NCBI GenBank assembly: GCA_963817465.1
Contig: CAWFOP010000018.1
Coordinates: forward strand, 186,001-250,000
DNA: 64,000 nt
Direction of reading: 5' to 3'
Source: CAMPKL01 sp963817465
Lineage (GTDB): Bacteria; Acidobacteriota; Terriglobia; Bryobacterales; UBA6623
Below are positions 1 through 8,536 of this stretch, piece after piece (the first letter of the stretch is position 1; every line of letters starts with the position of its first letter). The position numbers and the translations under genes were made by a program. The notes beneath the pieces were generated by a model. The model ran no database searches and was not told the origin of the DNA. It worked only from the letters and a program-made list of their open reading frames with translations.

Positions 1-362
1 AAATGGCCTTCGACGATCGGCCCTCCGCCGGGCCCGCCGCTGCCGTAGCCCTTGACGCCTTTGTCCGTCTCGATCTCCACCGTGAAGCCCGAGACGCCTC
101 CCGGATCGGGTTGAAACAAGCTGCGCGTCGCCTTGTACTTCGGGTAGATCGACACCGGATTCGCCACTTCGACGCCGCCGGTCGACCACGAACCCGGCGC
201 CGGCGTATAGCTGGGCACGGGCCGCCGGGGGCGCGTCCGCACCAAGCGGACCCCGGTGATCTTCAAATTGTCGACCACGGGAGGCGCGGCGAAGGCGGCG
301 GAGGGCAGCGCGGCGCAGGCGGCGGTGAATCCGCCAAGGGAGAGAGCTTCACGGCGTGTCAT
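1..362 (-). CDS. Tat-exported enolase-superfamily protein, rhamnonate-dehydratase-like (3' part cut by window edge)
   Basis: About 120 N-terminal residues are visible, starting at an ATG on the minus strand; the rest lies outside the window. It opens with a twin-arginine type leader (MTRREALSLGG, then an Ala-rich stretch ending SAAFA). The mature part has the N-terminal capping-domain pattern of mandelate racemase/muconate lactonizing enzymes, closest to L-rhamnonate dehydratase: NPVSIYPKYKATRSLF, then FTVEIETDKGVKGYG, then GPIVEGH. These enzymes abstract a proton alpha to a carboxylate using Mg2+; the catalytic barrel is not in view, so substrate and activity cannot be judged. It is divergent from the next gene. 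Export of an enolase-superfamily enzyme is uncommon but fits the many secreted proteins around it. Confidence 0.72.
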   Translation of the reverse strand, partial: MTRREALSLGGFTAACAALPSAAFAAPPVVDNLKITGVRLVRTRPRRPVPSYTPAPGSWSTGGVEVANPVSIYPKYKATRSLFQPDPGGVSGFTVEIETDKGVKGYGSGGPGGGPIVEGH

Positions 363-457
363 GGGCAGGATTGTTACCGCCGCAACCTAACGAAAGTCAA
401 GCGCGGCGTTGGTCGAATCGGCTGAAACGAGGTTAGCCGGTCGCGTGTCTTACCGCC

Positions 458-1048
458 ATGACGGGGAAAACACTTCAATTTGCCGCCGCGGCTGCTCTTG
501 GCTCAGCTCTGCTCGCGGGGCCCACGCTGTCTGCAAAAGAAGCGCCGGCCTTGCCCGGCGCGACGCTCGCCGACCGCGCCGCGCAATATGTGAAGCTCAG
601 GGATGGTCTAACCGACGGGGCCGCCGATCGGACTATTTCGCAGGATCAGAAGCAGATAGACGCCCGGCAAAAGGCGCTCATATCGGCGGTCCGGCAAAGT
701 TTGCCGAACGTCGATCAGGGTTGGCTGATTGCGCCATCCGACCGCGCTCGGATGGAAGGCGCGCTCGAGAGGATCTTCGCGGGTCCGAAGGGCGCTGAGT
801 TGGCAAGCATCGTGCTGGGCGAAGGCAACCCGGCAGCCGAGGGAGACAACGTGAAAATGAAGGTGTTGTCCGTGTACCCGGACAACAGGCCTCGGAGTTC
901 CGTGCCGCCGGAAATCATTGACGCATTGATCCCGTTGCCGGAAACTCTTCAATACGGATTCGTGAACCGCACGTTGTTGATCTACGACACGTCCACCGAA
1001 CTGATTCTCGACTTCTTCCCCTACGCCGTCCCTGCTACAAAACCATGA
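458..1048 (+). CDS. Exported protein of unknown function
   Basis: A 196-residue protein with an N-terminal signal peptide (MTGKTLQFAAAAALGSALLAGP, cleavage probably near ALLAGPTLSA). I do not recognise a family. The mature part is soluble and mixed alpha/beta in appearance, with an Arg/Asp-rich helical first half and a hydrophobic C-terminal half containing LQYGFVNRTLLIYDTSTELILDFF. There are no cysteines in the mature chain and no obvious catalytic motif. Its stop overlaps the ATG of the following phosphoesterase by four bases (ATGA), so the two are probably translationally coupled. That is the only functional hint: it may assist or act with an exported phosphatase. Confidence 0.8.
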   Translation: MTGKTLQFAAAAALGSALLAGPTLSAKEAPALPGATLADRAAQYVKLRDGLTDGAADRTISQDQKQIDARQKALISAVRQSLPNVDQGWLIAPSDRARMEGALERIFAGPKGAELASIVLGEGNPAAEGDNVKMKVLSVYPDNRPRSSVPPEIIDALIPLPETLQYGFVNRTLLIYDTSTELILDFFPYAVPATKP

Positions 1049-1926
1049 AATTCGGACTTCGCCGCAACCGTCCGGTCACCCTTCTTGCTGTCGCACTTAC
1101 GGCGGTTTGCCTGGTTGCGGGCACCAAGCTCGCACCAGAGACGATCAGTCTTCCGGACGCTCCCGACGGCCTCCGATTCGCGGTCGTCGGCGACACCGGA
1201 ACCGGCGATAAATACCAACGCGGGATCGGCGATCTGATGGCCCAGGCGCATCAGACGTTCCCGTTCACGTTTGCGATTATGGCGGGCGACAATATGTACG
1301 GCGGCGAGTCGAGCAGCGCTTTTAAGAAGAAGTTCGAGGACCCTTACGACAAGCTTCTCAAGGCGGGAGTCAAGTTCTACGCCGCTCTCGGCAACCACGA
1401 CAGCCCGTCCCAGCGGCTCTATGAACCGTTCCATATGGGCGGCGAGCGCTACTACGCGTTCAGCCCCCGCGACGATGTGGAGTTCTTCGCCCTCGACTCG
1501 ACCTACATGAACGACGAGCAGCAGGCGTGGATCAAGAAAGCGCTGACCGACTCGAAGGCGCCCTGGAAGATCGCCTTCTTCCATCACCCGCTCTATTCCT
1601 CCGGAGAGCGCCACGGCTCCGAGTTGGATTTACGAGCCATTCTCGAACCGATCTTTCTCGCCGACGGAGTCGATGTCGTCATCTCGGGCCACGACCACTT
1701 CTACGAGCGAGTCAACCCACAAAAGGGGATTTACTACTTCGTCGTCGGGGGCGCAGCAAAGTTGCGTCGCGGAAACATCGATATCAAGTCCGGCATCACC
1801 GCCGCCGGCTACGACCAGGGCCGCAGCTTCATGCTGGCCGAAATCGTGGGCGACCGTATGTTCATCGAAGCCATCGGCGAAGACGGCCAAGCCGTCGACC
1901 GCTTCGTCATCCCGCGTCGCGACTGA
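1045..1926 (+). CDS. Exported metallophosphoesterase (purple acid phosphatase-like)
   Basis: A 293-residue calcineurin-like phosphoesterase with an N-terminal hydrophobic segment (about residues 9-28) that serves as signal peptide or anchor. The di-metal site motifs appear in order: GDTGTGDKY (D and partner), AGDNMYGG (GDN in place of GDR/GDS), LGNHD, FFHHPLYSS and SGHDHFYER. This set and spacing fits the purple acid phosphatase/Icc-type group, which hydrolyses phosphomonoesters or diesters with two metals. All metal ligands appear present and the length is normal. It follows the unknown exported protein with a 4-base overlap. The substrate cannot be read from sequence; periplasmic phosphate scavenging is a reasonable inference. 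Confidence 0.9.
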   Translation: MKFGLRRNRPVTLLAVALTAVCLVAGTKLAPETISLPDAPDGLRFAVVGDTGTGDKYQRGIGDLMAQAHQTFPFTFAIMAGDNMYGGESSSAFKKKFEDPYDKLLKAGVKFYAALGNHDSPSQRLYEPFHMGGERYYAFSPRDDVEFFALDSTYMNDEQQAWIKKALTDSKAPWKIAFFHHPLYSSGERHGSELDLRAILEPIFLADGVDVVISGHDHFYERVNPQKGIYYFVVGGAAKLRRGNIDIKSGITAAGYDQGRSFMLAEIVGDRMFIEAIGEDGQAVDRFVIPRRD

Positions 1927-2011
1927 CGCTCGCCAGGCGCTTGACTTCGCCGCGCCAACGAATACGGCGTTCTTCGCCTGCCTTGCGATTTGTCTGTTTC
2001 TAGCTTTCTCC

Positions 2012-2040
2012 TTGACAAATCGGCCGGCTTCCTCTACTAC
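2012..2040 (+). promoter_or_regulatory. Candidate promoter for the ankyrin-cytochrome run
   Basis: A perfect -35 hexamer TTGACA lies at 2012-2017. With a 17-base spacer it is followed by TACTAC at 2035-2040, a poor -10; TACTTA a few bases on is an alternative. The start codon at 2119 lies about 75 bases downstream behind a clear GGAG-rich ribosome binding site. The -35 is strong, the -10 is weak, so this is a candidate only. Confidence 0.4.
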
Positions 2041-2118
2041 TTATCTGACCTGTGACATCGCGTAGCCCTCTGAATTCATGAGAGTTAATGGATTTCGCAG
2101 CATGAGGAGTTGGAGTCC

Positions 2119-3427
2119 ATGAAGACGCGTACTGCGCTGGCCATAGCGTCCCTGCTGACGCTAATCGGCTGCGCTGTAGAACCTGCCGCAGCCTCCGATC
2201 TGAAGATTGATTTTCAGCAGCACATCGCGCCCCTGATCCGCGAAAAGTGCATGCCTTGTCACGACGACGACTTGCGGCAGGGCGAGCTGCGCCTGAACAA
2301 TCGGGCGAACCTGTTGCGTGGCGGCGTGAGCGGCAAGGCGGTGGCCCCGGGCGACAGCTCCGCCAGTTTATTGATCGAGCGGATTTCCGGTTCCGAAAGA
2401 GGGCCTCAGATGCCGCTCACGGGCCCGTTGAGCCAGGAAGAGATTGAGAGATTTCGGGCCTGGATCGATCAAGACGCCCCGTGGGACGGGCCGCTGGAAG
2501 CCGCTCCGAAACCGCTCTTGGTACCCGCTGAAGCCGCGGCCCTGTTCGCTGCGGTGCGGAGAAATGACGGGAAAGCGGTAGCCGCCGCGCTTGACGCCGC
2601 GCCCGCGTTGATCAGCTCGCGCGATGAGGACGGCTCAAGCCCGCTGATGCTCGCCTCCATCTATGGCGACGCGGTCATGATGCGCGACTTGCTCGGGCGT
2701 GACGCGGACGCCAACGCCAAGAATATCTTCGGCAACACTGCGCTGATGTGGGTCGCCGATGATTTTGACAAGGCCAACCTGCTCGTGGACAGCGGCGCCG
2801 ACGTCAATGCGCGCGACGAAGACGGCTTCACGCCCGCGATGGCGGCGGTCCAGACCCCAGCGGGATTCCGGACGCTGCACCTGCTGATCGAGAACGGCGC
2901 GGACATCAAGGCTGCGCTGGCCAATGGAACGAATCTCCTCCACATGGCCGCGGGCGCAGGCGCGCTGCGCTCGGTCGAACTGCTGATGCAGAAGGGTCTG
3001 GACGTGAACAGCCGCCGGCGCAACGGCTCCACGGCGCTCATTTCAGCTCTCGCCGCTCAACGGACAGAGGTCGCGGAGTTCCTGTTGAAAAACGGGGCCG
3101 ACCCCAACTTGACTCAGCGTGACGGGTCCTCGGCGATCGACGCCGCCTCATTGGCCGGCGACTTGGCGTCGGTGAAGCTGCTGCAAAAAGCGGGCGCGAA
3201 TGTCAACCAGCGCGGCTTGGGAGGCTATACACCGCTGATGTGGGCGGCGTATTCTTATCAACCTAACTATCAGCTCGTGGGGTGGCTTCTGGACCACGGC
3301 GCCGACGTCACGCCGGCGGGTCGGAGACGGTCTGACCGCCCAAGCGCTGGCGGAACGCAAGGAAGACAAGAGATTGCTGGAAATGCTGGCCGCCGCTGCG
3401 CAGTCAGCGATGAAGGAACAGAGGTGA
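2119..3427 (+). CDS. Planctomycete-type cytochrome c / ankyrin-repeat lipoprotein (one frameshift near 3313-3326)
   Basis: Starts at ATG 2119 after a GAGGAGTTGGAG ribosome site. The signal peptide ends in the lipobox LIGC, so the product is probably a lipoprotein. A single haem c site (KCMPCHDD) with the PSCyt1-type context (IAPLIREKC, then MPLTGPLSQEEIERFRAWI) occupies about residues 35-125. Ankyrin repeats fill about residues 140-430, with recurring GADVNARD, GNTALMW and GFTPAMAA signatures. The frame breaks near 3320: the last repeat continues one frame over as DGLTAQALAERKEDKRLLEML and ends at TGA 3425-3427. One extra G in the run at 3318-3320 explains it. The repaired stop overlaps the next start (GTGA), as expected for an intact coupled pair, so sequence error is likelier than decay. 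Ankyrins imply protein binding outside the cytoplasmic membrane. Confidence 0.8.
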
Positions 3428-4435
3428 AGAAAGTGCGGCAACTTACGCTCGCGGGATTGATCATTGCAGCGCTGGCGCCGCTGGGCGCGGAACCTGCAGC
3501 GACCTTGGGCAGTCGCGCAGAAGGACGTTCGTTCGGCCGTCGCCAAGAGCCTGCCGCTGCTCGAGGCGACAGGTCCGACCTTCTTCAAGAAGTCCGGGTG
3601 CATCTCCTGTCACAACGTTTCCTTTCCGGCCGTCGCTGTCGCCGCCGCTCGCGAAAAGGGATTCGCCGTCAACGAGGAGGTCGCGCGAGAAAACGTTGAG
3701 AACACTCTGACGATTTGGGTTCGACAAAAGAAACGGATGTTGCAGCTACAGCCTGCCGCGGGCGGCGCCGGCAGCCTTGGCCAGACGCTTCAAGCGCTCA
3801 AGGCCGAAGGCTATGCGCCGAACCCGTTGACCGACTCGGCGGCCATGTGGAGCGCTCGCACTCAACAGGCGGACGGCAGTTGGAGCACCGACGCCTTTCA
3901 ACGCCCGCCGATCCGTTACAGCACCATTGTCACGACCGCATATGGCGTTTGGGTCCTTCAGAACTACGCCCCGGAGCCGCAACGAGACCGGATGAAAATC
4001 AACGTGGCGCGAGCGGCCGAATGGCTCGCCGACGCGCAGCCGACCGACAGTCAGGAGAAGGTCTTTCGTCTACTGGGCCTGCACTGGGCCGGCGCGCCCG
4101 CGGAGCAGGTGGAGCGGGCGCGCAAGGAACTGGTCGAGGCGCAGTTGGAGGACGGCGGCTGGGCGCAGTTACCGACGTTGTCCAGCGACGCCTACGTCAG
4201 CGGTCAGGCTGTTTACGCCTTGGCCGAGGCCGGGGCCCGCGACTCGGACGCCTACGCCAAGGGCTTCAGCTATTTGCTGCAAACGCAACTGGAAGACGGG
4301 TCATGGCACGTTAAGGCGCGCTCTTATCCCCTGCAGCCGTACTTTGACAGCGGCTTTCCGCACGACCACGACCAGTGGATCTCTTGCACGGCTACGAGTT
4401 GGGCGACTCTCGCTCTTACGACGGGCCTGGATTAG
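3424..4435 (+). CDS. Exported monohaem protein with squalene-cyclase-like QW repeats (frameshift near 3504-3512)
   Basis: Proposed start is GTG 3424, overlapping the ankyrin gene stop by four bases. It gives a signal peptide KKVRQLTLAGLIIAALAP that runs into a frame break near 3508, after which the protein continues as AVAQKDVRSAVAKSLPLLE. One extra base restores a single chain of about 336 residues. It carries one haem c site (SGCISCHNVSF) followed by an alpha/alpha-toroid region with QW-type repeats (QQADGSW, QLEDGGW, QLEDGSW), the structural motif of squalene-hopene cyclases and prenyltransferases. The DXDD cyclase acid motif is not evident, so I do not predict terpene cyclisation. An ATG-started frame from 3464 lacks a signal peptide and is rejected as the true start. 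Its partner is probably the upstream ankyrin-cytochrome. Confidence 0.78.
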
Positions 4436-4505
4436 ACCTCCGCGAGATCAAGCTCCGTACTGACCGTAAGTAACAATTCAAGTCGCGCCGGGCTCTACGG
4501 GCGGA

Positions 4506-5484
4506 ATGACACGGCGTGACTTTTTCGGACTCTCCGCAGCGGCGCTGCTGCCTGCCGTAGGGGCTCTCCGCGCAAACGGGAAGCCCGAGTTGCTGTGGGA
4601 GCAGCCTCCCAGGGCGCTCGACCCCGCCGCCTTCGCAGCAGGCATTGGAGGTGTGAACGGCGCTCCGAAACCGCCGTTCGACTTCGTTGAAGAAGACGAT
4701 TGGGGCTCGAATCCTAAGATCAAGGTTCGCGACGCTACAGGCAAGGTCTGGGTCGCGAAGTGGAGCGAAGAGGTCCACTCCGAGGTCTTCGCCACGCGGC
4801 TCGTCTCCGCTGCCGGCTATTTCGTGCGGCCGGTCTATTACGTCCCGTCGGGCAGCATTCGGAACGTCGGCGATCTAGGCCGCGCGGCGGGCAAAGTGAA
4901 GCACAACGGGGAGTTCGGGGAAGCCAGCTTCAAGTTCATCGACGACCGAATGCCCTACCTCAGCGGCAACAACTGGGCTTGGAAAAACAATCCTTTCATG
5001 GAAGGCGACCCCGGGTTGCGCGAGCTCAACGGACTGAAGGTTTTGATGATGCTGACCTCCAACTGGGACGGCAAAGACGCCACGGATCCGGACGCCGGCC
5101 CGAACACCGCCATCTACGACCGCAACGCCGGTCGCCCGGCCCTGCTCTATGCGTTCGACGATTGGGGCGCGACGATGGGCGGCTGGGGCGGAGTCGACAT
5201 CGCGCAGCAAGTGGAACTGCAAGGAGTTCGAGCAGGAATCCGCCTCGTTGATCGAGGGCGTGGACAAGGGCAAGATCACGTGGGGCTACGCCGGCAAGAA
5301 CGACTCGGATATCAAGCATGGGATCCGGGTCAGCGACGTCAAGTGGCTCTCATCGATCCTCGACTATGTCACGGACGATCACGTATCCGCGGCCCTCGCG
5401 GCCGCCGGTGCCGATGCGGAGGAAACGCGCATCTTTGTGGGCGCGATGCGGCGACGCCTCGAAGCGCTGAAGTCGCTGACTTAA
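4506..5484 (+). CDS. Tat-exported protein with kinase-like motifs (frameshift near 5198-5210)
   Basis: About 325 residues once one extra base near 5200 is removed. The leader is twin-arginine (MTRRDFFGLSAAALLPAVG). By eye the order of motifs resembles a eukaryotic-like/CotH-type kinase fold: GKVWVAKW (lysine of the VAIK type), EVHSEVFATRL (helix-C glutamate), SNWDGKD followed by GPNTAIY (catalytic D and later N), and FDDWGATMG (DFG-like). After the frame break the chain continues KWNCKEFEQESASLIEG and ends ALKSLT. No kinase-family name was recognised with certainty; an exported non-kinase protein that shares the fold is possible. It follows the two cytochrome genes on the same strand with a 70-base gap and probably belongs to the same unit. 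Confidence 0.72.
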
Positions 5485-5630
5485 CGGCCAGGGCCGCTTC
5501 ACGAAGGCGACGCCCCCTGTGCGGCGAGTGGACCGGCGGCGATTGCCGTCACCCCGCGCGCTAAAGCATCGCGGCTCGGATCAGACCTCGGGCGCGGGCC
5601 GCCGATCCTCAACAGGCGAACCCGCCAGCA

Positions 5631-5681
5631 GTGAAAACCCTCTCACTGCGTGCTATAGTGGTCCTTTAACTACCTGTTAAA
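5631..5681 (+). promoter_or_regulatory. valS promoter with a dyad at the predicted start of transcription
   Basis: GTGAAA (5631-5636), 17-base spacer, TATAGT (5654-5659) preceded by TGC, an extended -10. Transcription would begin near 5666, about 28 bases before the ATG. Exactly there lies a perfect 6-5-6 inverted repeat, TTTAAC-TACCT-GTTAAA (5665-5681). It could be an operator or a small hairpin at the 5' end of the mRNA. There is no T-box-like leader and no clear Shine-Dalgarno before the ATG. Confidence 0.5.
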
Positions 5682-5693
5682 TCAGTCACTTCC

Positions 5694-8360
5694 ATGCAGC
5701 TTGATAAGGTTTACGAACCTGGCCGCTTCGAGCCGAAATGGGCGAAGTGGTGGGTGGATGAGAATCTCTTTGTCGCCTCGACCGACTCCGATCGGCCGAC
5801 CTACTCGCTCGTCGCGCCGCCTCCCAACGTAACCGGAGCGCTCCACATGGGGCACTGCTTCGAAATCGCGATGACCGACATCACGATGCGCTGGCGGCGC
5901 ATGTGCGGCGACAACGTGCTGTGGCTGCCCGGCACCGACCACGCCGGCATCGCGACTCAGATGCTCGTCGAGCGCTCTCTTCGCGAGCAAGGGATCGACC
6001 GACGCGAAATCGGCCGCGAAAAATTCCTCGAGCACGTCTGGGCCTGGAAGGAGAAGTACGGCGGGACCATCGTCGGGCAGTTCAAGCGCATCGGCGCTAG
6101 CTGCGACTGGTCGCGGGAACGCTTCACGATGGACCCGGGCCTGTCGCGCGCGGTCAACGAGGCCTTCGTGCGGCTCTACGAGCGCGGGCTCGTCTATCGC
6201 GGCGAGTACATGATCAACTGGGACCCGGGCACGCTGACCGCGCTCTCGGATCTCGAGGTCGTCTACGAGCAGCAGAAAGGTCACCTGTGGCATATCCGCT
6301 ACCCGGTCAGCGGCGACGCCGGCGAATATGTCGTCGTCGCGACCACGCGCCCCGAGACGATGCTCGGCGATACGGCCGTCGCCGTTCATCCCGACGACGA
6401 GCGCTATAAGAACCTGTGGGACAAGACCGTCACGCTGCCCTTGGTCGGCCGCGAGCTGCGCGTGATTCGCGATGAGTTCGTCGACCCCGAGTTCGGCACC
6501 GGCATCGTCAAGATCACGCCGGCCCACGACCCCAACGACTTCGCGGCCGGCAAGAAGCACGGGCTCGAAATCATCAACATCCTCGACGAAGAGGCCAAGA
6601 TCAACTCGAACGGCGGCGCTTACGCCGGGCTCGACCGCTTCGAAGCGCGCAAGCGCATCGTCGCCGACCTCGAAGCCCAAGGCCTGATCGAAAAGATCGA
6701 AGACTACGTCAACAACGTCGGCAAGAGCCAGCGCTCGGGACTGATCGTCGAGCCGCGCGTCTCGACGCAGTGGTTCGTCAAGACCAAGCCGCTCGCCGAG
6801 CCGTCGATCCAGGCCGTTGAATCGGGCCGCATGGAAATCATGCCCGAGCAGTGGCGGCGCAACTATTTCGAGTGGATGTACAACATCCGCGATTGGTGCG
6901 TCTCGCGGCAACTCTGGTGGGGCCATCGCATTCCGGCCTGGTACGCCGAAGACGGCGAGATGTTCGTCGCCCACGATGAAGAAGAGGCCAAGCGAAAAGC
7001 CGGCGGACGTCCGCTCAAGCAGGACGACGACGTTCTCGACACCTGGTTCAGCTCGGGGCTGTGGCCCTTCTCGACGATGGGTTGGCCCGAGCAAACAAAA
7101 GACCTCGAGATCTTTTATCCCACTTCCCTGCTCATCACCGGCTTCGACATCCTGTTCTTCTGGGTCGCCCGCATGACCATGCTCGGCATCGCCATGATGG
7201 ACGACGCGCCGTTCCGCCAGGTGCTCATCCACGGGCTGGTGCGCGACGCCGACAAGCAAAAGATGTCGAAGACGAAGGGCAACGTCATCGACCCGATCGA
7301 GATGACCGAGAAGTACGGCACCGACGCGGTGCGCTTCGCGCTGGTCGCCTCGGCCGGTCAAGGCAGCGACGTGGTGCTGAGCGAGGACCGCATCGCCGGC
7401 TACGCCACTTTCGCCAATAAGGTGTGGAACGCGATGCGCTTCGTGTTCCTCAGCCTGGAGAAGGCCGGCGCCGAGGCATGGACGCCGGAGAATCTCGACG
7501 ACTTCGAGCCGCTGCCGTCGGAGGAGACCGGTGAAGTCCCGCTCGCCGACCGCTGGATCTTCTCGCGCCTCGACGCCGTCTCCGCCGAGGTCAACGACAA
7601 CACCGCAAAGTTTCGTTATCACGAGACGGCCAATCATCTCTACCAGTTCTTCTGGAAGGAGTTCTGCGACTGGTACATCGAGCTCAAAAAGCTCCAGTTC
7701 AGCGAGAACACCGGCCTGACGAACGAGTGGAAGAACATGCTGGCGGCGACCGAGCGCGCTCTGCGCCTGCTGCACCCGGTCACGCCGTTCATTACCGAAG
7801 AGCTCTGGCAGCGCCTCGCCGTGAACACACAGGGGCGGCCGAAGTCGCTGGCGCTGGCGAGCTACCCGCAGCCGCGCGCCGGCCGCCGCGACCCGAACGC
7901 CGAAAAACAAGTCGGCGCGATGCAAGACCTCATCACCAGCGTCCGCAACCTCAAGGCCGAAATGAACATCCCGCCGCGCCAAGAGCTGACCGGCGTGCTG
8001 CATTCGCCTCACGCCGACGTGCGCGCCATCGCGACCGAGCAGGCCGATGCGCTCGACCGCCTCTGCGGCGTCAAGCTGTCGCCCTCGGAAGGTCACGCGC
8101 CGGAAGGCAAGGCGATGCACCACAGCGGCGATTTCTCCCTCGAGATCGACCTGCCCGAGGAACAGAAGCAGGCCTTGCGGGGCAAGCTCGAGAAGCAACT
8201 GCAACAGCTCGACAAGGCCGCCGGCGGGGCGCGTAAACAGCTCGGCAACGAGAAATTCCTCGCTAAGGCGCCTGAGAAAGTGGTTGAAGAGATCCGCGGG
8301 AAGCTGGCGGACTACGAGTCTCAAATCGAGCGCATCACCAAGACGCTGGGCGGCCTGTAG
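5694..8360 (+). CDS. valS: Valyl-tRNA synthetase
   Basis: An 888-residue class Ia aminoacyl-tRNA synthetase that charges tRNA-Val in the cytoplasm. The HIGH motif is ALHMGHCFE (about residue 46) and the KMSKS motif is QKMSKTKGN (about residue 522). The editing (CP1) domain region is intact, with TTRPETMLGDTAVAVHP. Tryptophan-rich WW(V)DENLF at the N-terminus and a C-terminal coiled coil (about residues 825-888, LRGKLEKQLQQLDKAAGG...) are typical of ValRS and distinguish it from IleRS. Full length, no frame disruption. It appears monocistronic, with its own promoter; a long open frame antisense to it is a codon-composition shadow. Confidence 0.97.
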   Translation: MQLDKVYEPGRFEPKWAKWWVDENLFVASTDSDRPTYSLVAPPPNVTGALHMGHCFEIAMTDITMRWRRMCGDNVLWLPGTDHAGIATQMLVERSLREQGIDRREIGREKFLEHVWAWKEKYGGTIVGQFKRIGASCDWSRERFTMDPGLSRAVNEAFVRLYERGLVYRGEYMINWDPGTLTALSDLEVVYEQQKGHLWHIRYPVSGDAGEYVVVATTRPETMLGDTAVAVHPDDERYKNLWDKTVTLPLVGRELRVIRDEFVDPEFGTGIVKITPAHDPNDFAAGKKHGLEIINILDEEAKINSNGGAYAGLDRFEARKRIVADLEAQGLIEKIEDYVNNVGKSQRSGLIVEPRVSTQWFVKTKPLAEPSIQAVESGRMEIMPEQWRRNYFEWMYNIRDWCVSRQLWWGHRIPAWYAEDGEMFVAHDEEEAKRKAGGRPLKQDDDVLDTWFSSGLWPFSTMGWPEQTKDLEIFYPTSLLITGFDILFFWVARMTMLGIAMMDDAPFRQVLIHGLVRDADKQKMSKTKGNVIDPIEMTEKYGTDAVRFALVASAGQGSDVVLSEDRIAGYATFANKVWNAMRFVFLSLEKAGAEAWTPENLDDFEPLPSEETGEVPLADRWIFSRLDAVSAEVNDNTAKFRYHETANHLYQFFWKEFCDWYIELKKLQFSENTGLTNEWKNMLAATERALRLLHPVTPFITEELWQRLAVNTQGRPKSLALASYPQPRAGRRDPNAEKQVGAMQDLITSVRNLKAEMNIPPRQELTGVLHSPHADVRAIATEQADALDRLCGVKLSPSEGHAPEGKAMHHSGDFSLEIDLPEEQKQALRGKLEKQLQQLDKAAGGARKQLGNEKFLAKAPEKVVEEIRGKLADYESQIERITKTLGGL

Positions 8361-8463
8361 CTCTATCCCGGGCCTTCTTTCTGCGATACAGTCCCGAGAA
8401 TTGCTCACCCGGCTCAGTGAAAGGACTGCTTGCGGCCGCAACGTGGGGACGTGGTTCGGGTCA

Positions 8464-8480
8464 TAGGTGCTCTACACCTA
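8464..8480 (+). promoter_or_regulatory. Dyad upstream of nadC
   Basis: A perfect 6-5-6 inverted repeat, TAGGTG-CTCTA-CACCTA, 57 bases upstream of the nadC ATG in the 176-base gap after valS. The size and position suit an operator for a dimeric repressor of NAD synthesis. I do not match it with confidence to a known NiaR, NrtR or NadQ site. Confidence 0.3.
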
Positions 8481-8536
8481 ATCCGGTTCAAGTGCGTGCA
8501 CATGCTGACAGCGAGCTAAAATGGCGGCTTCCGCCG

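Noticed and set aside
3464..4435. ATG 3464 as start of the QW-repeat cytochrome
   Set aside because: It gives no signal peptide before a CxxCH domain; the frame-shifted GTG 3424 start supplies one and overlaps the preceding stop.
5682..8441. Very long open frame on the minus strand opposite valS
   Set aside because: High-GC codon use leaves the antisense frame open; the translation lacks any recognisable domain while valS is complete on the plus strand.
8361..8536. Possible tRNA in the gap between valS and nadC (GGTTCAAGT segment)
   Set aside because: No acceptor stem or cloverleaf arms could be paired around it.
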